Source: Amycolatopsis antarctica (lineage in GTDB: Bacteria; Actinomycetota; Actinomycetes; Mycobacteriales; Pseudonocardiaceae). Taken from it: a stretch of DNA of 64,000 nt. The stretch lies in contig NZ_NKYE01000003.1 of NCBI RefSeq assembly GCF_002262875.1, positions 124,001 through 188,000 of the forward strand. The letters run 5' to 3'. Shown here piece by piece: positions 51,963-60,485 of the stretch. Position 1 is the first letter of the stretch. Each line of letters starts with the position of its first letter. The translations under genes and the position numbers were made by a program. Below the pieces are notes generated by a model. That model was not told the DNA's origin. It did no database searches and saw nothing but the letters and a program-made list of their open reading frames with translations.

Positions 51963-54900
51963 CAGCGGCCCCGATTCTGTTGTGCGCCAACCGAAGAAGC
52001 CCGCGCGATCTCGCGGGAGTCGAGTTTCAGCACGGTCGGCCGGTCCGCGATCGCCCGCGCCAGGCCCTGTACGTCGGCGCGCAGCCCGTCGATTTCACGT
52101 CCCAATTGGACCCGCACGGTGGCACCCGACACCGCGCCCCCACCTGCCACGGCGCCACCACCGCCCGCTCGGGCGAGGCTCATGGCCGCCATCTGCGGGG
52201 CCGGTGTGTTGAAGCTCTGCTGGATGGCGAGGGTTTCCCGTGCGGTGGCAACGAATCCGTCGCGGTCAGGGAAGATGTACTCGGGTCCCTGCTCGCCGAC
52301 GAGGTACGGCATCCCCGCAGACACCGGGCCACCCTTCGCCCGCTGGCCAGGGTTCATGGCCTGGAGGATCTGCATCACCCCACCCACCGGGGACAGGCTG
52401 ACCGCCACCGAGAGCGGGGTCCGGGTGAGTTGGTTCACCTTGGCCCAGAACGCTTCCGGGTTGGCGTCGACGTTGACGTAGGTCCACGCTCCGGTTTTGG
52501 TGTCCTGGATGAGGCGCTGCACGGTGCCGTCGGCGGGATCGCGCCGTGCGTCGGTGTTGACCCACGTCCACTCGCCGGTCTTGGTGTTCTGGATGAACGC
52601 CTGCACCGTGCCGTTCGCCGGGTCTGTGCGGGCGTCCGCATTCACCCAACCCCACGTGCCGTCGGCCTTCTGCTTCCACACGTCGACCTTGTTGTTCGCG
52701 AGGTCGACGTTGGCGCCGACAACGAAGTCCACGGCCGTGCCTTGATTGGAGGCGATGAACTGGTCGTACTGCGCCTGCCCCTCGGCGGTGTCGGGGAACA
52801 CCTTGAACGACTTGTCGGGTAGCTGTGCGATCTTGTAGCCCAGCTCCAGCAGCTTCGCCCGCGCGTCCGCATCCAGGATCTTCACCGGCACCGGCACACC
52901 CGGCTCAAGCTGCGTGAGCGCGGACTGAATCTCCTGGATCTTCTGCATCGTCTGCGGACTGTTCTGCAGCGACACGGTGGTCGAAATGTCCTCCGGCACG
53001 ATGCTGTAGTAGTCCAACACCTTCTGCACCGCATCCGGCGTGAGTCCCCACTGAGTGAGGGTTTCCGCGATCGCGTCCCGCTGCGCACCTAGCTTCTCGG
53101 TGATCTCACCAGCCGGCGTACCTGCATCCCGAAGGGACTGGGCGTAGGCGCCGAGCTTGTCCGCGCTGTCGGTGAGGAAGTCTTGGAGCGCGGACCCGTT
53201 CGAGGTGATGGTCTCCACCCGCCCCGACGCATCGACCAAGGCGTCACCGAAGCCCTTGGACTTGTCGATGCCCTCACCGAACCGGTCGGCGACACCGCGG
53301 ATGGAGTCGTTGATGGACTGCAGCGATTCCTCGACCGATGGCTGGCGTCCGCTGAGGACGTCGAGCATGTCGATGATCGCCTGCCCCTTCGACGCCACGT
53401 CACCGCTGGTGCTCTTGAGCTTGTCGAAGGCGGCGTTGAGGGTGTCGGAGCTGGACTGCCCGCGGACCATCGCCTCGGACATGCCGCCCGTGGCGCCGGC
53501 CGCGCCGTCCGCCGACGACCGGTAGGCGTCTGCCGACCCGGCGAGCCCACCGTACTGGCCTTGGAGGTCTGCCATCTGCGTGAGCTGAGTGCGGTACAGG
53601 CCGGTGAGGCGGGAGACTTCCTCTTCGCTCACTCCCTCCGAGCGGAGCTTGGAGGCGTAGTAGGACACGGATTCGGAGATCTGGTCCATCACCGCCGATG
53701 CGCCCTGTCCGGAGGCGCGGAGGTCCTTGAAGTGCTGGATGATTTTGTCGGAGCCGTACAAGTTCCCGGACTGGCGGATCAGCCCTTCGAGCTTGCCGTC
53801 CATCTCGGAGTACAGGGCTGACGCCTCCGCGCCGCCCTGCGTGATGCCGCGCACGTAGTCGTCCCACGACAGGTTCAGCGCCCGCACGTTGTCGCTGGCT
53901 TTCTTCGCGTTCTCCCCGCCGAGAATGCTTTGCTCGGCTTGGTCGGTCATCGCGCCGTTGGTGGCTTCGACCGCGGCCCGGTAGTCGTCCTGGGACTGCT
54001 TGTTCTGGAGCTGCCCGTCCTTGATGCGCTGGTTCTTGGCGGCGATCTCGTCCATGATCGCCGTGACGGCGAGCAGTGCGATGGTGATGCCGGCGCCGAC
54101 CAATCCGCCCTTGAGGCCGGCGCCGAGCTTCTGGCCGAGGCTGTCGCCCTTGGCGACTTCGCGGCCGATATACCCCATCAGTCCGGAGAACGCCGCCTGC
54201 ACACCACCGAAACTGATCTTGTTCAAGGCCCAGAGCTGGCCGGCGATCGTCATCACCGGCAGGCCCATGTCTTCGAGCAGAGTGATGAGGCTGGTGATCA
54301 CCGTGATGCCGCCCCGGAACCCGGACATGGCGCCTTCGGTGGCGCCCTGCAGGTAGGGGAGTCCGGAGGTGGAGAGGGTGAGCGCCCCGGACTCGATCTG
54401 CCGGAGCGCATCCCGGACGAGGTTGAGCATGGGGGCGCCGTTGTTGCCGAGGTTCGCCATCAGTGTGCCGAGGAAAGCGAGTGCGTCGTAGGCGATGCCG
54501 CCGGTGATGCGCAGGGTGTCGCCGTAGCCGTGCATTCCCTGCTCCGCGTTGCGGAACATTGCGCCGGTGCCGGAGGTGATGGCTTCCAGCATGTCCGCGA
54601 AGCCTTCGGCGGCCGGGCGGGACCGGGCGATCGACCCGACAAGCTGCGACGTCATCGTCACGACGGCGGTGCCGGCGGCGTCCATCACGATCGCGCCGTT
54701 GTCGAACGCCTTCCACAAGTCCGCCTGGAACGCAGGGCTAGCGGCGAGGACGGCGGCCTTGTCGGCAGTGTCCGACATGGACCCGCCGATCGCGTCGATG
54801 CCGTGCGCGATGACCGGCTCCATCGACTCCCCGGCCTTGAGCAGCCGCGTGAAGCCTGGCAGCACGGCGGTTTCGGCCGCGTCGCCGAGGCGTTCCATCA

Positions 54901-56446
54901 TCGGCTTCATCGCGATGAGCTGATCCACGAACGCCTTGCCCGCGGGGGTGAGCTTCGCGTACGCCTCCGCGAACTTGTCCACCCCAGCCGCACCACCGCT
55001 GGCGGCCTGACCCTGCTGGGCCATGACGTCGTTGAGGCCCTGCACCGCGTCGGCGACCTGCTCCTGCGCATCGGCCTGCTGCCGTGCCGCGTCCCGCTGC
55101 GCATCCGCCACACCCTGCTGAGCGTCCGCGACCGCTTCCTGCGACTGGATCTGATCCCGCGCCGCCTGCCGCTGCGCATCACCCACGGCACGGTGGGCGT
55201 CGGCCAGCGACCGCTCCGCCTCCCGCACCCGATCCGTCGCGGCCTCCCCAGCCTCACGCGCCGAGATCACCCGCTGCGAATTGTCGATCCCGGCGCGTTC
55301 GGCGGCGATCAAGTCGTTGGTGTCGGCGGCCCGCTCCCGCACCACATCCGACAGGCGTTCCTCGGCCTGCCGCACCGACAGGGCCGCACGCTCCCGCTCC
55401 AGCGAGGTCGCGTTGTAGTCGGCGTTGACCTCCCGTAGCCGGTCCTGCGCTTCCCGCAAAGCCAGTTCGGCGTCGGCTTCGGACAGGGCGTAGTCGGAGA
55501 CGACCTCGGCGAGTTCGCGGAGATCGCGGAGGGCGTCACGGCGGGCGTCGTTGATGGCCTGCTGTGCCCGCACCGAGTTGCGTTGCGCGTCGGCGAGGTT
55601 GCGTTCGGCGTCGGCGACTCCGCGCTGCGCATCCTCGATACGGCGCGCGGACTCCTCGGCCTGCCACGCCGCGTCCCGTTCGGCGTCGGCCACCGCATCC
55701 TGTGCCTGCGCGATGGCGCGCGCGGTGTCCTCGGCGACCCGGGCAGCGTTGCGTCGGGCGTCGGAGATGCCGTCCTGCGCATCGCGGATCGCGATCGCGT
55801 TCGACATCTCCTGCCCAGCCGCGCCACCCGATGCCGCCCCGGCCGCGTCCTGCGCATCCGAGTACGCCTTGACCGTCTTGCCCGCCTGGAACATCGCCCC
55901 GGCGGTCACACCGACGGCGGCGCCGAGGCCGAGGATCGCGGGCCCGGCGGCCATCGCACCAGCCGCGGCGACAGCGAACGCTGCGCCGATGCCCGCGGAG
56001 AGGATGCCGGCGACGGCGGCGGCACCCATCGCTGCGCCGATACGGCGGCCGACGGCGGTCGCCTGTCCGGCGTTGGCGTCGACGTTCAGCCGGACGACGT
56101 TGCGGCGCGCTTCGAGCTGCCGGATCTTCGCTTGGGCGCGGGCAATGTTGGCGTCGACGTCGATCTTCGTCTTGCCGCGTTGTCCTTCGAGGGTCCGGAT
56201 GCGGGCTTGTGCTCGTGCGATATCGGCGTCGATCTGGATGACAGCGGCGTCGCGGGTGGCGCGTGCGAGGTTGGCCTGCGCGCGGCGCAGACTCATGGTC
56301 ATCGGGGAGTCGTCGGCGTCGAGGCGAGCTTTGTAGGTGGTGCCGTCGAAGCCGCGGCCCTCACGCTGTACGCGTTCTTTCGCGCCGAGGAACCCGGATA
56401 CGTCCCCGTCGAAGAGGGCTACGAGCTTCCCGACATTCAGCGCCAC
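51962..56446 (-). CDS. Tail tape measure protein
   Basis: A 1494-residue protein setting tail length. Residues ~70-125 contain two copies of a DANIARAQAKIRQLEARR-like repeat; 135-190 are hydrophobic; ~225-480 are an extremely regular Ala-rich coiled coil of VADAQRDAAR-type units; 510-1250 are mixed helix. Near the C-terminus come three tandem ~30-residue repeats around TKTGEWTWVNTDARRDPADG, and then the typical AKGGPVSAGMPYLVGEQGPE segment. At ~1.5 angstrom per residue the length implies a tail above 200 nm. The GTG at 56446 lies 25 bases after the chaperone stop. Confidence 0.92.
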   Translation of the reverse strand: MALNVGKLVALFDGDVSGFLGAKERVQREGRGFDGTTYKARLDADDSPMTMSLRRAQANLARATRDAAVIQIDADIARAQARIRTLEGQRGKTKIDVDANIARAQAKIRQLEARRNVVRLNVDANAGQATAVGRRIGAAMGAAAVAGILSAGIGAAFAVAAAGAMAAGPAILGLGAAVGVTAGAMFQAGKTVKAYSDAQDAAGAASGGAAGQEMSNAIAIRDAQDGISDARRNAARVAEDTARAIAQAQDAVADAERDAAWQAEESARRIEDAQRGVADAERNLADAQRNSVRAQQAINDARRDALRDLRELAEVVSDYALSEADAELALREAQDRLREVNADYNATSLERERAALSVRQAEERLSDVVRERAADTNDLIAAERAGIDNSQRVISAREAGEAATDRVREAERSLADAHRAVGDAQRQAARDQIQSQEAVADAQQGVADAQRDAARQQADAQEQVADAVQGLNDVMAQQGQAASGGAAGVDKFAEAYAKLTPAGKAFVDQLIAMKPMMERLGDAAETAVLPGFTRLLKAGESMEPVIAHGIDAIGGSMSDTADKAAVLAASPAFQADLWKAFDNGAIVMDAAGTAVVTMTSQLVGSIARSRPAAEGFADMLEAITSGTGAMFRNAEQGMHGYGDTLRITGGIAYDALAFLGTLMANLGNNGAPMLNLVRDALRQIESGALTLSTSGLPYLQGATEGAMSGFRGGITVITSLITLLEDMGLPVMTIAGQLWALNKISFGGVQAAFSGLMGYIGREVAKGDSLGQKLGAGLKGGLVGAGITIALLAVTAIMDEIAAKNQRIKDGQLQNKQSQDDYRAAVEATNGAMTDQAEQSILGGENAKKASDNVRALNLSWDDYVRGITQGGAEASALYSEMDGKLEGLIRQSGNLYGSDKIIQHFKDLRASGQGASAVMDQISESVSYYASKLRSEGVSEEEVSRLTGLYRTQLTQMADLQGQYGGLAGSADAYRSSADGAAGATGGMSEAMVRGQSSSDTLNAAFDKLKSTSGDVASKGQAIIDMLDVLSGRQPSVEESLQSINDSIRGVADRFGEGIDKSKGFGDALVDASGRVETITSNGSALQDFLTDSADKLGAYAQSLRDAGTPAGEITEKLGAQRDAIAETLTQWGLTPDAVQKVLDYYSIVPEDISTTVSLQNSPQTMQKIQEIQSALTQLEPGVPVPVKILDADARAKLLELGYKIAQLPDKSFKVFPDTAEGQAQYDQFIASNQGTAVDFVVGANVDLANNKVDVWKQKADGTWGWVNADARTDPANGTVQAFIQNTKTGEWTWVNTDARRDPADGTVQRLIQDTKTGAWTYVNVDANPEAFWAKVNQLTRTPLSVAVSLSPVGGVMQILQAMNPGQRAKGGPVSAGMPYLVGEQGPEYIFPDRDGFVATARETLAIQQSFNTPAPQMAAMSLARAGGGGAVAGGGAVSGATVRVQLGREIDGLRADVQGLARAIADRPTVLKLDSREIARASSVGAQQNRGR

Positions 56447-56470
56447 ACCACGAAGGGTGCGGCCCGGGTG

Positions 56471-57246
56471 TCACTCGCGGACGATCCCGAGCTGCGCGTC
56501 CAGGTCCTCAATGGACGCCTCCGCCGTACCGCCGGTGTTGCCCGTGTCGGCTGTGAGGGACAGGCGGGTCAGCGACTTCGGGGACAGCCCGGTCAGCCGC
56601 ACGGTGAACCACCGCCACGTCTTCCGCCTCAACACGGCCCGCGCGCTCAGGTCGACGTGGTACTCCCGCTGGAAGTCCGCTTCGATGAGCGACCAGCGTT
56701 GGAAGTAGTCGCCCCACGTGAGCGGGCTGCCGCCGCCTTGGAGTTGCGCGGCTTCTTCGGGCTGGATGAACGCGGGGATGTCTTCGACGGACGCGACACG
56801 CCCGTCGAACCGGCCGGGGGGCTGACATCACCCTCTTCGAGCTTCCCACGGGTCCACACGTGCCGGGCGACCTGGGATCCGTTCATGTGCCACGCGAACA
56901 ATGTCGCTCCAATGTGGAGCATCACCGGAAACGACACCTTGTTGTCGATCAGCTTCTGCTTCATCTCGTCGCCGATGAGGGCCATGTACAGCTCGTTCTC
57001 GTCGGTGCCGTTGAGCTGATCGACGAGCTTCTGCGACGGCGTGAAACGGTACGGCCGCTTCTCGGCCTCCGCCTGCTGGCGGTCTTCGACGTAGCGCTGC
57101 ATCTCGGCACGCATCACCTGGAACTCCAGGGCAGTGCCGAGATCCAGGGACGCCGAGAAGCTGTACTCGACGCCGTGGACGGGGAGGACGAGTGGTTCGT
57201 TGGTGGTCTCGTCCTCGAAGTGGCGGTAATCGGGGAAGGTGGTCAC
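56471..57246 (-). CDS. Tail assembly chaperone, -1 frameshift product (GT-type)
   Basis: The extended chaperone, equivalent to lambda gpGT. Translation starts at the GTG at 57246, reads the first frame for 144 codons, slips back one base at CCCCCCG (56815-56821), and continues for 114 codons in the -1 frame (GRFDGRVASVEDIPAFIQPE, TWGDYFQRWSLIEADF) to the TGA at 56471-56473, giving 258 residues. The -1 part has the composition of a real protein, while no start codon or ribosome-binding site serves it. GT-type chaperones bridge the tape measure and major tail protein. Confidence 0.8.
56647..57246 (-). CDS. Tail assembly chaperone, unshifted product (G-type)
   Basis: The 199-residue zero-frame product, equivalent to lambda gpG, located between the major tail protein and the tape measure. 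Residues 1-140 are a compact, acidic protein (FPDYRHFEDETTNEPLVLPV, ENELYMALIGDEMKQKLIDN). After the slippery site the zero frame becomes Ser/Arg/Lys-rich low complexity, a sign that the tail is a by-product of the overlapping frame. GTG start after CAGGAG. Confidence 0.82.
   Translation of the reverse strand: MTTFPDYRHFEDETTNEPLVLPVHGVEYSFSASLDLGTALEFQVMRAEMQRYVEDRQQAEAEKRPYRFTPSQKLVDQLNGTDENELYMALIGDEMKQKLIDNKVSFPVMLHIGATLFAWHMNGSQVARHVWTRGKLEEGDVSPPAGSTGVSRPSKTSPRSSSPKKPRNSKAAAARSRGATTSNAGRSSKRTSSGSTTST
56815..56821 (-). promoter_or_regulatory. Programmed -1 ribosomal frameshift site
   Basis: On the reverse strand C CCC CCG is a canonical X XXY YYZ heptamer in register with the zero frame (AGC CCC CCG). 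After slippage both tRNAs re-pair with CCC CCC and decoding resumes at GGC CGG TTC. Location between major tail and tape measure genes is the classic position. A GC-rich stretch downstream could fold, but no clear pseudoknot was found. Confidence 0.8.
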
Positions 57247-57263
57247 GGCCGGGGTTCTCCTGA

Positions 57264-57749
57264 TCAGTCGAGGTCGACGGTGGCGGCGGACAGGACACCG
57301 GAACCGGTCAGCGACCCGTTGAACGGGGAGACGCCCTTGACTTCGCCGCCGGTGCCGTTCCAGTTGACCGACACACGACCCTGGTAGCCCTTGCCGTTGT
57401 CCGTGCGGAACAGGCGGACGTCGGCGTACGCCTCGGATCCGGTCTGGATTCCCCGGGCGCGCAACGCTTCCTGGCCCGGGTCCTCGACCGGCGAGTCGTC
57501 GGGGCCGGTGAACCCCTCGAACCCCTCGTAGTCGACCTTCCACGACCGGAACGTGGTGAGGGAGTCGGCCCAGCCGCCGGAGTCGAAGTCCGACGTGTCG
57601 ACCTCCTCGGCCTCGATCGGCATTTCCAGCTTCGTCATGCCGCGGACCGTGGTCCACACCGGGGTTTCCTCGGTGCCGGTGTTCACTTCGAGGCGCTGGA
57701 ATCGGACGGCCCGCTTCTTGAGCGGCGCCGGGGGAGTAGGCGTGGTCAT
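57264..57749 (-). CDS. Major tail protein
   Basis: A 161-residue tail-tube protein. Composition and features (VRGMTKLEMPIEAEEVDTSD, GGWADSLTTFRSWKVDYEG) match the compact beta-sandwich tube proteins of actinophages (DUF-type phage_tube/TP901-1-like). It sits immediately before the frameshifted chaperones. The ATG overlaps the preceding stop (ATGA); in-frame upstream codons to 57797 are not used. Confidence 0.82.
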   Translation of the reverse strand: MTTPTPPAPLKKRAVRFQRLEVNTGTEETPVWTTVRGMTKLEMPIEAEEVDTSDFDSGGWADSLTTFRSWKVDYEGFEGFTGPDDSPVEDPGQEALRARGIQTGSEAYADVRLFRTDNGKGYQGRVSVNWNGTGGEVKGVSPFNGSLTGSGVLSAATVDLD

Positions 57750-58210
57750 GGCGCGGGTACCTCCGTGAGTAGATGGATCTGGAACGACACCGACCATCGG
57801 CGCCTACCGGCTTGCGGTTCCAGTTCGAGGGGCGACGATTCGTTGGCGTCGCAGGTGAAGACGTGCCGTACATGCGCGGTGCCCGCCGCCCACGTCACCT
57901 CTGCCGTATCGCGTAAGGCGAGGCGGATCCGCTCGGCGAGCACCCAACCGGCCTCATGCCCCGCATCGGTCGCGGTGCGCACGATGACCTGCAGCTCCGG
58001 CCACTCGTAGCCGGACAGGTCGTCGTCGGGTGGGAAGCTCGTGCGCGGGTAGACGCACACGGCGGTGGCGGGCTTGTCGGGCATGTCGACGACATGGCAC
58101 GGCGGCACGTCACCAGGCGCGCCCGGCGGGTACCGGACCAGGCCGAGTGACGCGAGATGCAGCGCCAACGTCTTCACCAACACGACATGATCGTGAGACC
58201 AGGGTGTCAC
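57746..58210 (-). CDS. Tail terminator protein
   Basis: A 154-residue protein preceding the major tail protein. The order neck, terminator, tube and the sequence pattern (HHLASLGLVRY-like start, CVYPRTSFPPDDDLSGYEWPELQV, WSVSFQIHLLTEV end) fit the gpU/tail-terminator or minor-capsid-2 family. Start and stop overlap both neighbours (GTGA and ATGA). Confidence 0.7.
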   Translation of the reverse strand: MTPWSHDHVVLVKTLALHLASLGLVRYPPGAPGDVPPCHVVDMPDKPATAVCVYPRTSFPPDDDLSGYEWPELQVIVRTATDAGHEAGWVLAERIRLALRDTAEVTWAAGTAHVRHVFTCDANESSPLELEPQAGRRRWSVSFQIHLLTEVPAP

Positions 58211-58554
58211 CCGCCGGATGCGCGTCGGGTCTGGTCGGCGATGTGCTGCTGCAGCCGGGCAGCGTTGGCGCGCAGCGGGTCACCCAAGTACCGGGCTTTG
58301 CGCCCGTTCTGGTGCCGCCATTCCAGTTCTTCGTGCTGGCGTGCGGCGTACACGGTGTCGTAGGAGACGGCGGCCTGCTTGCGGTCCCCGGTGAAGTCCG
58401 TGGACACCTTCGCCGAGCGGGACAGGTCGCCCTGGTCGTACGGCACCTGTTGCTGCGACAGCCGTTTCAGCTCGGTCGCGGCTTCCTCGATGCCACGCTC
58501 GAACCCCGCGACCAGCCGCGCCGCGGCCTCATCCAACCCGTCGAGGCCGCTCAT
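58207..58554 (-). CDS. HK97 gp10-like neck protein
   Basis: A 115-residue connector: an N-terminal helix (LDGLDEAAARLVAGFERGIEEAATELKRLSQQQVPYDQGDLSRSAK) followed by strands with YDTVYAARQHEELEWRHQNGRKARYLGDPL, the hallmark of the HK97-gp10/minor capsid family. It joins head to tail below the portal. Overlaps both neighbours by four bases. Confidence 0.8.
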   Translation of the reverse strand: MSGLDGLDEAAARLVAGFERGIEEAATELKRLSQQQVPYDQGDLSRSAKVSTDFTGDRKQAAVSYDTVYAARQHEELEWRHQNGRKARYLGDPLRANAARLQQHIADQTRRASGG

Positions 58555-58874
58555 TCGACCAGCACCTCATGGTGCATGACCGTGCCGTCCACCCACGCCG
58601 GCGAATCGACTTGCACGATGGTGCGCCAGTCCGGGGTGTCCGGGTCCTCCGCGAACTGGTCACCGACGGCGGGGGCTACGACGGCGGGGGCGTAGATCAT
58701 GCCGGTGACCGTCACGACACGGCCCTCCGCGGTCTGGATCTGCCGGGATGTCTTCTCCCACCGCACCTCGATGCGCAGCGCCGGTCCGTAGCCGGGGCCG
58801 TCGCCGCCGTCTTCGAGGTAGCGCCGGAACCCGGCGCGGTGCGGGGTGCCGATGAAGCGGAGGAGATTCACCAC
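58551..58874 (-). CDS. Head closure / stopper protein
   Basis: A 107-residue beta-rich protein (VVNLLRFIGTPHRAGFRRYL, TAEGRVVTVTGMIYAP, DWRTIVQVDSPAWVDGTVMH) in the head-closure slot between the adaptor and the gp10-like protein. The GTG lies seven bases inside the preceding gene. Confidence 0.65.
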   Translation of the reverse strand: MVNLLRFIGTPHRAGFRRYLEDGGDGPGYGPALRIEVRWEKTSRQIQTAEGRVVTVTGMIYAPAVVAPAVGDQFAEDPDTPDWRTIVQVDSPAWVDGTVMHHEVLVE

Positions 58875-59296
58875 GACGCCACACCGCCACCGATCACATA
58901 CGCCGCGGCGAGCGCTTCGATGACCGCCATCGGCAGACGGCCATCATCGTCACGTGACCTGGCGTTGCCGCCTGCCGTGCGTGGCCCGGCGACGGTCAGG
59001 GTGTTCGTCGAGATGCTGCCGCCCTCCGCGAGCAGAGCACCGGCGCCGCCGCCGATCTGGTCGAGCGCCGCATCCTGCGCCGCCCGCGTACGTCGTGCGG
59101 CGATCAGCTCCGCGACAGCGGCCACCAGGTGCCCCCGCACGGTCTCGTCCTCGGCGCGCAGGGTGTCCGGGTCCAGGCGCGGCCGTCGCACCGTCTTCGG
59201 CTCGATGGTGCGCACCGCCTTGTCGACCTCCCGCTGCGTCACCGAGGGGTCGGCGTCGAGGTACGCGGTCACCTCGGCGGGGGTAGCCCAGATCAC
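58868..59296 (-). CDS. Head-tail adaptor protein
   Basis: A 142-residue mostly helical protein (WATPAEVTAYLDADPSVTQR, then MAVIEALAAAYVIGG) in the adaptor position, first of the connector group. Family assignment rests on order, size and helical content. Its GTG overlaps the holin-like gene's stop (GTGA), placing it directly after the lysis genes. Confidence 0.6.
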   Translation of the reverse strand: MIWATPAEVTAYLDADPSVTQREVDKAVRTIEPKTVRRPRLDPDTLRAEDETVRGHLVAAVAELIAARRTRAAQDAALDQIGGGAGALLAEGGSISTNTLTVAGPRTAGGNARSRDDDGRLPMAVIEALAAAYVIGGGVASW

Positions 59297-59580
59297 CGCG
59301 GGTCCTCGGGGTCGTCCTCGTCGTCGACCGGGTACGTGCCCTGCACCGGAGGCGGCGGCAATTCCGGTGCGGGCTCGACGTTCGCCGGGCCGAGGAGGGT
59401 CGCCACCGCGGCGAGGACCGTGCAGATCACCGCCGCCACGGTCTGGTCCACGGTGACGCCGACGAGACCGAGCACGACGATCACGGCCGCCGGGGTCGCG
59501 GCACCCGCGAGGGCAGCGAAAGCCTTGGCGTACCGCTGAAACACGCTGACCGGAGACGGGTTCAGGTTGTGGGTGCTCAC
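59293..59580 (-). CDS. Holin-like membrane protein
   Basis: A 95-residue protein with two hydrophobic segments (AFAALAGAATPAAVIVVLGLV and TVAAVICTVLAAVATLLG) separated by a short turn, a basic N-terminus and an acidic, proline-rich C-terminus, as in class II actinophage holins. It overlaps the endolysin stop by four bases (GTGA). It would permeabilise the membrane and release the endolysin. Confidence 0.72.
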   Translation of the reverse strand: MSTHNLNPSPVSVFQRYAKAFAALAGAATPAAVIVVLGLVGVTVDQTVAAVICTVLAAVATLLGPANVEPAPELPPPPVQGTYPVDDEDDPEDPR

Positions 59581-60461
59581 TTTGTGGCCGCCTTGAGTTC
59601 GTTCACGGCGTCGCGGATCGCGGCGAGCGTGTCCACCTGGAACTGGCGGAAGTCCACAAGGGACACATCGCCCTTGCGCCCGTCCCGGTTCAGGTCGGGG
59701 GTGTTCCCCAGCGTCGACGCCATCCAGTCCACTTTGGACTGGATCGCCTTCACCTGCGCGGCCGTCTCCGCGACCCTCCTGTCCACGTTGTTCATCCACG
59801 ACTGGACGGTCTGCTTATTGCCAGCCCAGTCGTCGAAACCGTCGTTGAAAGCCATGCTCTCGATACCTCCGGGTCGGTGCGGTGCGGGAGTGGAGCCACC
59901 GCCGGACGGCAGTAGCGCGGCGCCGAGCTGGAGGCACCGGTTCCAGCGGGCGCGACGGTCGGTGAGGCCGTTCAACCCGCCGTTGATCGATCGGGTCGCC
60001 GCTTCCAGCTCGCGGCGGTCGGCCTGCCCGTTCAGTGCCGGGCGGGCGACGGTCCAGTACCAGGACGCGGCGAGGAAGCCCCACTTCGAGGTGGCGACGG
60101 CGGCGGGGTTGTTGACGAACGTGTTCGCGTCGGACACGAGACCCGTGGCCCTGCACCAGACGCCGAACCGGCCGTAGTTGTGCCGCCCGGTGAGCTGGAT
60201 CGGGCCGCGGCCCTTGAATCGCTTCCCGTCACCCGGGTGGATGTTGCCGAGGTCCTTGCGACCCTCATACGCCGCACCGGACGCGATCTCCTCCATGTAC
60301 CGCAGGCCGACCGACTCGTGGCCGATCTGTGCGCAGTACATGGCGGCCCGGTTCACTGTGGTGCACCCGGCCTGTCGGAGCGCGACGTTGAAGTCCCCGA
60401 TGTAGCGGTCCGCGACCGCCCGGGAGCAGCCCATCGCCGTCGCCAGCGTCTGTGCGTCCAT
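59577..60461 (-). CDS. Endolysin, GH19 (chitinase-like) type
   Basis: A 294-residue lysin. The N-terminal ~195 residues form a GH19 lysozyme/chitinase-like domain: YCAQIGHESVGLRYMEEIAS with Glu49, AAYEGRKDLGNIHPGDGKRF with the second acidic residue, and KGRGPIQLTGRHNYGRFG. The C-terminal ~90 residues (KQTVQSWMNNVDRRVAETAA, then a LNRDGRKGDVSL element) form a helical, probably wall-binding or oligomerising part. It cuts glycan strands. No signal peptide, so it depends on the holin. Confidence 0.88.
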   Translation of the reverse strand: MDAQTLATAMGCSRAVADRYIGDFNVALRQAGCTTVNRAAMYCAQIGHESVGLRYMEEIASGAAYEGRKDLGNIHPGDGKRFKGRGPIQLTGRHNYGRFGVWCRATGLVSDANTFVNNPAAVATSKWGFLAASWYWTVARPALNGQADRRELEAATRSINGGLNGLTDRRARWNRCLQLGAALLPSGGGSTPAPHRPGGIESMAFNDGFDDWAGNKQTVQSWMNNVDRRVAETAAQVKAIQSKVDWMASTLGNTPDLNRDGRKGDVSLVDFRQFQVDTLAAIRDAVNELKAATK

Positions 60462-60485
60462 ACCGGCAACGGTGCGGGCCCGGTG

